Shown here in pieces: positions 61,462 to 64,000 of a stretch of DNA of 64,000 nucleotides. The DNA comes from Methylomonas sp. 11b. Its GTDB lineage: Bacteria; Pseudomonadota; Gammaproteobacteria; Methylococcales; Methylomonadaceae. Numbering within the stretch: position 1 is the stretch's first letter; every line of letters begins with the position of its first letter. Both the position numbers and the translations under genes were made by a program. The notes beneath the pieces are model-generated. The model worked only from the letters and a program-made list of their open reading frames with translations, was not told the origin of the DNA and did not search any database. The stretch is from positions 62,001-126,000 of the forward strand of contig NZ_KI911557.1 in NCBI RefSeq assembly GCF_000515215.1, in the 5' to 3' direction.

Positions 61462-62736
61462 TCAATCGGAGTCTTCGGCGCTACTTTTACTCAGCTCCGC
61501 TTTGATAATGAAGCTGCCATCGACAGCGTATTCGGTATTCGGTTCGAGCCCGGCCACGATCTCGGTGTGTGCGCCATCGGATAGCCCGGTTTTGACCGGT
61601 TGGGCGATAAAGCCACCGGGTGCCCGAACAAAAATCGTGGGCTTGTCGTTGATCGTCTGGATGGCTTCGGTCGATACGGCGACCGGCACTTCGGTTTCGT
61701 TGGCAACGACCTCGACATTAATGAACAATCCCGGTCGCCAAGCCATCTGCGGATTCGCCAGGGTCACACGAGCCTTGGCGGTTCGGGTTTGTTCGCCCAT
61801 TAATGCGCTCACGTAGGACACCGTACCGGATGCCGTGGAATCGAACGCTGTCGCTTTGATCGTGACCTTTTCACCAACCCGAACCACATTGAGATCCTTT
61901 GCCGACACGATAATGTCGGCCCATACCGTTGATAAGTCGGAAATCGTGAAGATGTTGGCGTCTTCCTTGACCGCTTCGCCCAAAGCAATATGTTTCTCGA
62001 CCACCATGCCGTCGAACGGTGCGCGAATTTCATAACGATTGATCGCACCGCTATTGGCTGATACCGTAGGGCTTGCGCCAAGTGCAAGCAATTTTTGTTG
62101 GGCGTTATGAACGGCAATTTCCATTTCCCGCATCGCCTGCCGGGCTTGCAAATAGTCTTGTTCAGCAGAGATTTTCGCTTCCCATAAATGCTTTTCCCGC
62201 GCGAAAGTGGCACGAGCTAATTCCAGACGCTTTTGCGCCGATAGCAATTCACTGCGCTGTTCGGACAACGCCGTACTGGCAATCACCGCCATGACCTGAC
62301 CCTTTTTGACTTGTTGGCCCAAATTGGCGGGTACGCTTTCGACCACACCTGCCAGACGAGGGACGACATGCGAGGTCTTATCTTCATTAAAACGAATTTC
62401 ACCTGGCAGGATTACGACGTTTTTGATGTGAGCTGTGCTTACTGCCTGTATCGATATGCCGTTTTCTACGATCTGCTGATCGGTCATTGCCACCAATGCA
62501 CCTTCTTGCAAGACCTCGTCACGATCAGGCGTTTGTGATTGATTTTCTTTATCGGAACGCTCGCGTTTATCATCGTCCTGGGGCATCTGAGATTTAGCGG
62601 CTGTGGAGCCTTCTTCAACCAATTCATCGGCTTCCGTCATGGTCTTATCGGTGCGCAAAATGAATACGCTGAGCAATACGCCAACAACGATAATCGCGGC
62701 GATAGAGATCCCTTGTTTTTTATTAATCGTGTTCAT
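61462..62736 (-). CDS. czcB: CzcB-type periplasmic adaptor
   Basis: A 424-residue membrane-fusion protein. One N-terminal anchor (ISIAAIIVVGVLLSVFIL) is followed by an acidic linker and the lipoyl/hairpin/barrel layout: GVVESVPANLGQQVKKGQVMAVI, a coiled hairpin (ELLSAQKRLELARATFAREK), then YEIRAPFDGMVVEKHIALGEAV. It bridges CzcA to the outer-membrane factor. ATGA overlap with czcC upstream. Confidence 0.93.
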   Translation of the reverse strand: MNTINKKQGISIAAIIVVGVLLSVFILRTDKTMTEADELVEEGSTAAKSQMPQDDDKRERSDKENQSQTPDRDEVLQEGALVAMTDQQIVENGISIQAVSTAHIKNVVILPGEIRFNEDKTSHVVPRLAGVVESVPANLGQQVKKGQVMAVIASTALSEQRSELLSAQKRLELARATFAREKHLWEAKISAEQDYLQARQAMREMEIAVHNAQQKLLALGASPTVSANSGAINRYEIRAPFDGMVVEKHIALGEAVKEDANIFTISDLSTVWADIIVSAKDLNVVRVGEKVTIKATAFDSTASGTVSYVSALMGEQTRTAKARVTLANPQMAWRPGLFINVEVVANETEVPVAVSTEAIQTINDKPTIFVRAPGGFIAQPVKTGLSDGAHTEIVAGLEPNTEYAVDGSFIIKAELSKSSAEDSD

Positions 62737-64000
62737 GGTGATACCTCGGGTTGGCTGTCCGCCACTGTCTCGTTCATGCCGCTACCAATCAAACGTTCTA
62801 CGTCAGCCACGGACTTATGATAATTGGCCAAGGCCACTAAATACTGATTTTGGGCACCAAACAGGGTGCGTTGCGCGTCCAGCACATCCAGAAAACCGAA
62901 CTTGCCCAAGCGATAACCTTCACGGGCAGCATCGTAGGCACTTTGCGCACCGGGCAGAATCTCTTGCCGTAAAGTCAGAATTTCGGAATAGGCGCTATCC
63001 AAAGCCTGATAGGCGGTGTTCAATGCCGTGGTGATGCGTACTTCGGTATTGCGCATGTCCTGTTCCGCTTTGGTCAACCGATGTTCGGCTTCCTGAATGC
63101 GGCCTTGATTGCGATCAAACACCGGCAAGGGTACCGAGAAACCAACCACTAAGGCGTAATCATTGGGCATCAGATATTTACTGGCACCGACGGTCGCGGT
63201 CACATCCGGGATGGCTTTGGACTTTTCCATGGCGATGAGGGCCTGACGTTGGGTTATTTCGGTGACCCAACGGGCTAAATCAGGATTTTTAGACAGGCGT
63301 TGTTGCAATGAGTCCAGGGAAGCTGGCGTAGGTAGGCTGTTCAGATCACCGGCCACTGACTCAAAGCGCGCTGTGGTGCTGCCCCAACCCGCCGCCAAAC
63401 GTTTGCGGGCGGCTTCCAGTTCTTTCTGGGCATGCATCAGCTCAATTTGTACCGAGGCACGCGCGACTTTGGCTTTGGTTTCTTCAACGGGCGATACTTT
63501 GCCGGCCTGAACCCGCGCGGCTGTCGTCACCGTCGTCTGATTCGCCAAGTCATGCGTTTGTTGGGTTAGCGCCAAGCGCTGCTGAGCCGCCAACACGTCA
63601 ATAAAGGCTTGAGTCACCTGGGTAAGCACATCGGCACGTTTGGCTTCGTAATCCCAATCGGCGAGCTGTTTGGTCAGCGCGGCGGCTTCGATGCGTGCGC
63701 TACGCTTACCGCCCAACTCGATCAATTGACTGAGTTCCAAGGTAACTGAATCGCCATCGAAGCCCTGAAGAACCCGATTGCCGAAGTTCGAAGCATTGGC
63801 GTTGAAGGTGGGATTAGGTAGCAATCCGGCTTGTAGGGTAGCGGCTTCCTGGGCTCGGCTCTCCCAGGAAAAGGCCGACAGTTCCGGGTTTTGGGTTAAC
63901 GCCAAGGCCAGGGCTTGAGATAAAACCAAGACGCCGGTCGATTCCTCGGCGATTGGCCGACTGGAATCACTCAGAACCTGATGGTCTGGTTGAGCCGACA
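62733..64000 (-). CDS. czcC: CzcC-type outer-membrane factor (N-terminus off window)
   Basis: The frame is open to the right edge, so the signal peptide is missing. It shows two TolC-like halves: LALALTQNPELSAFSWESRA.. LPNPTF and, later, ALIAMEKSKAIPDVTATVGA with FSVPLPVFDRNQG, and ends with the coiled repeats LGKFGFLDVLDAQRTLFGAQ. It forms the outer-membrane channel of the CzcCBA complex and is the first gene of the visible operon. Confidence 0.92.
   Translation of the reverse strand, partial: SAQPDHQVLSDSSRPIAEESTGVLVLSQALALALTQNPELSAFSWESRAQEAATLQAGLLPNPTFNANASNFGNRVLQGFDGDSVTLELSQLIELGGKRSARIEAAALTKQLADWDYEAKRADVLTQVTQAFIDVLAAQQRLALTQQTHDLANQTTVTTAARVQAGKVSPVEETKAKVARASVQIELMHAQKELEAARKRLAAGWGSTTARFESVAGDLNSLPTPASLDSLQQRLSKNPDLARWVTEITQRQALIAMEKSKAIPDVTATVGASKYLMPNDYALVVGFSVPLPVFDRNQGRIQEAEHRLTKAEQDMRNTEVRITTALNTAYQALDSAYSEILTLRQEILPGAQSAYDAAREGYRLGKFGFLDVLDAQRTLFGAQNQYLVALANYHKSVADVERLIGSGMNETVADSQPEVSP

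Noticed and set aside
8221..64000. A second copy of the tRNA 3' end as attR
   Set aside because: I looked for the bases around the T arm and CCA further right and found no convincing copy; the element probably ends beyond the window.
1..64000. CRISPR arrays, rRNA genes or phage structural genes
   Set aside because: No regularly spaced repeats, no rRNA-like stretches, and no capsid, tail or terminase reading frames were seen.

Overview
The window is gammaproteobacterial chromosome that runs into a large mobile island. Left of position 8221 lies ordinary core DNA: COX15, YgfZ with a YgfX-like gene, two HDOD proteins, a GGDEF cyclase, two lipoproteins, YchF and a tRNA-Met(CAT). Gene content and style would suit a methanotroph of the Methylococcales, but nothing here proves the genus.

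8236-27100: an integrative element begins 14 bases after the tRNA CCA. Its integrase and an overlapping excisionase-like gene are followed, mostly on the minus strand, by a module ordered like the regulatory and recombination end of SXT/R391-type ICEs. Read 5'->3' on the minus strand it is SSB, Bet recombinase, YqaJ exonuclease, CobS-like AAA ATPase, WGR protein, DUF3150 protein, CobT-like VWA protein, small hypotheticals, DUF4942 methyltransferase, RadC, and two tandem FlhDC-like activator pairs, one containing a STAS-like/FlhD fusion. Two RNA-like signals stand out. First, almost every minus-strand gene has its own leader of the same form: a CCC..GGGG..CCCC..GGG nested hairpin, a downstream strand complementary to its loop, a short U-run, then the Shine-Dalgarno and AUG. 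Second, three roughly 100-base noncoding modules show compensatory base changes in their stems. No conjugation genes and no second attachment site are visible, so the element continues beyond the window.

27100-32600: a gene broken by insertion, a 295-bp internally deleted element and a complete Tn402/Tn5053-like transposon (tniA, tniB, tniQ, res, tniR), each with recognisable ends and 5-bp flanking repeats.

32690-52840: a defence island between two copies of a serine recombinase/small WGR gene pair. It holds a DUF262/DUF1524 protein, a 1422-residue STAND-like NTPase with a C-terminal PD-(D/E)XK nuclease motif, a type I restriction system whose HsdM and HsdS are one polypeptide, a decayed toxin-antitoxin pair, a Kiwa (KwaA/KwaB) system, and a TIR-domain protein coupled to a zinc-finger-less Fpg/Nei-like glycosylase. 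The last pair is the best candidate for an undescribed system.

52900-54700: a collapsed second type I locus (internally deleted HsdM, DUF1016 nuclease, truncated HsdS). 54866-64000: a cold-shock gene and a heavy-metal resistance cluster (small Met/His-rich secreted protein; czcC-czcB-czcA-P-type ATPase operon running off the right edge).
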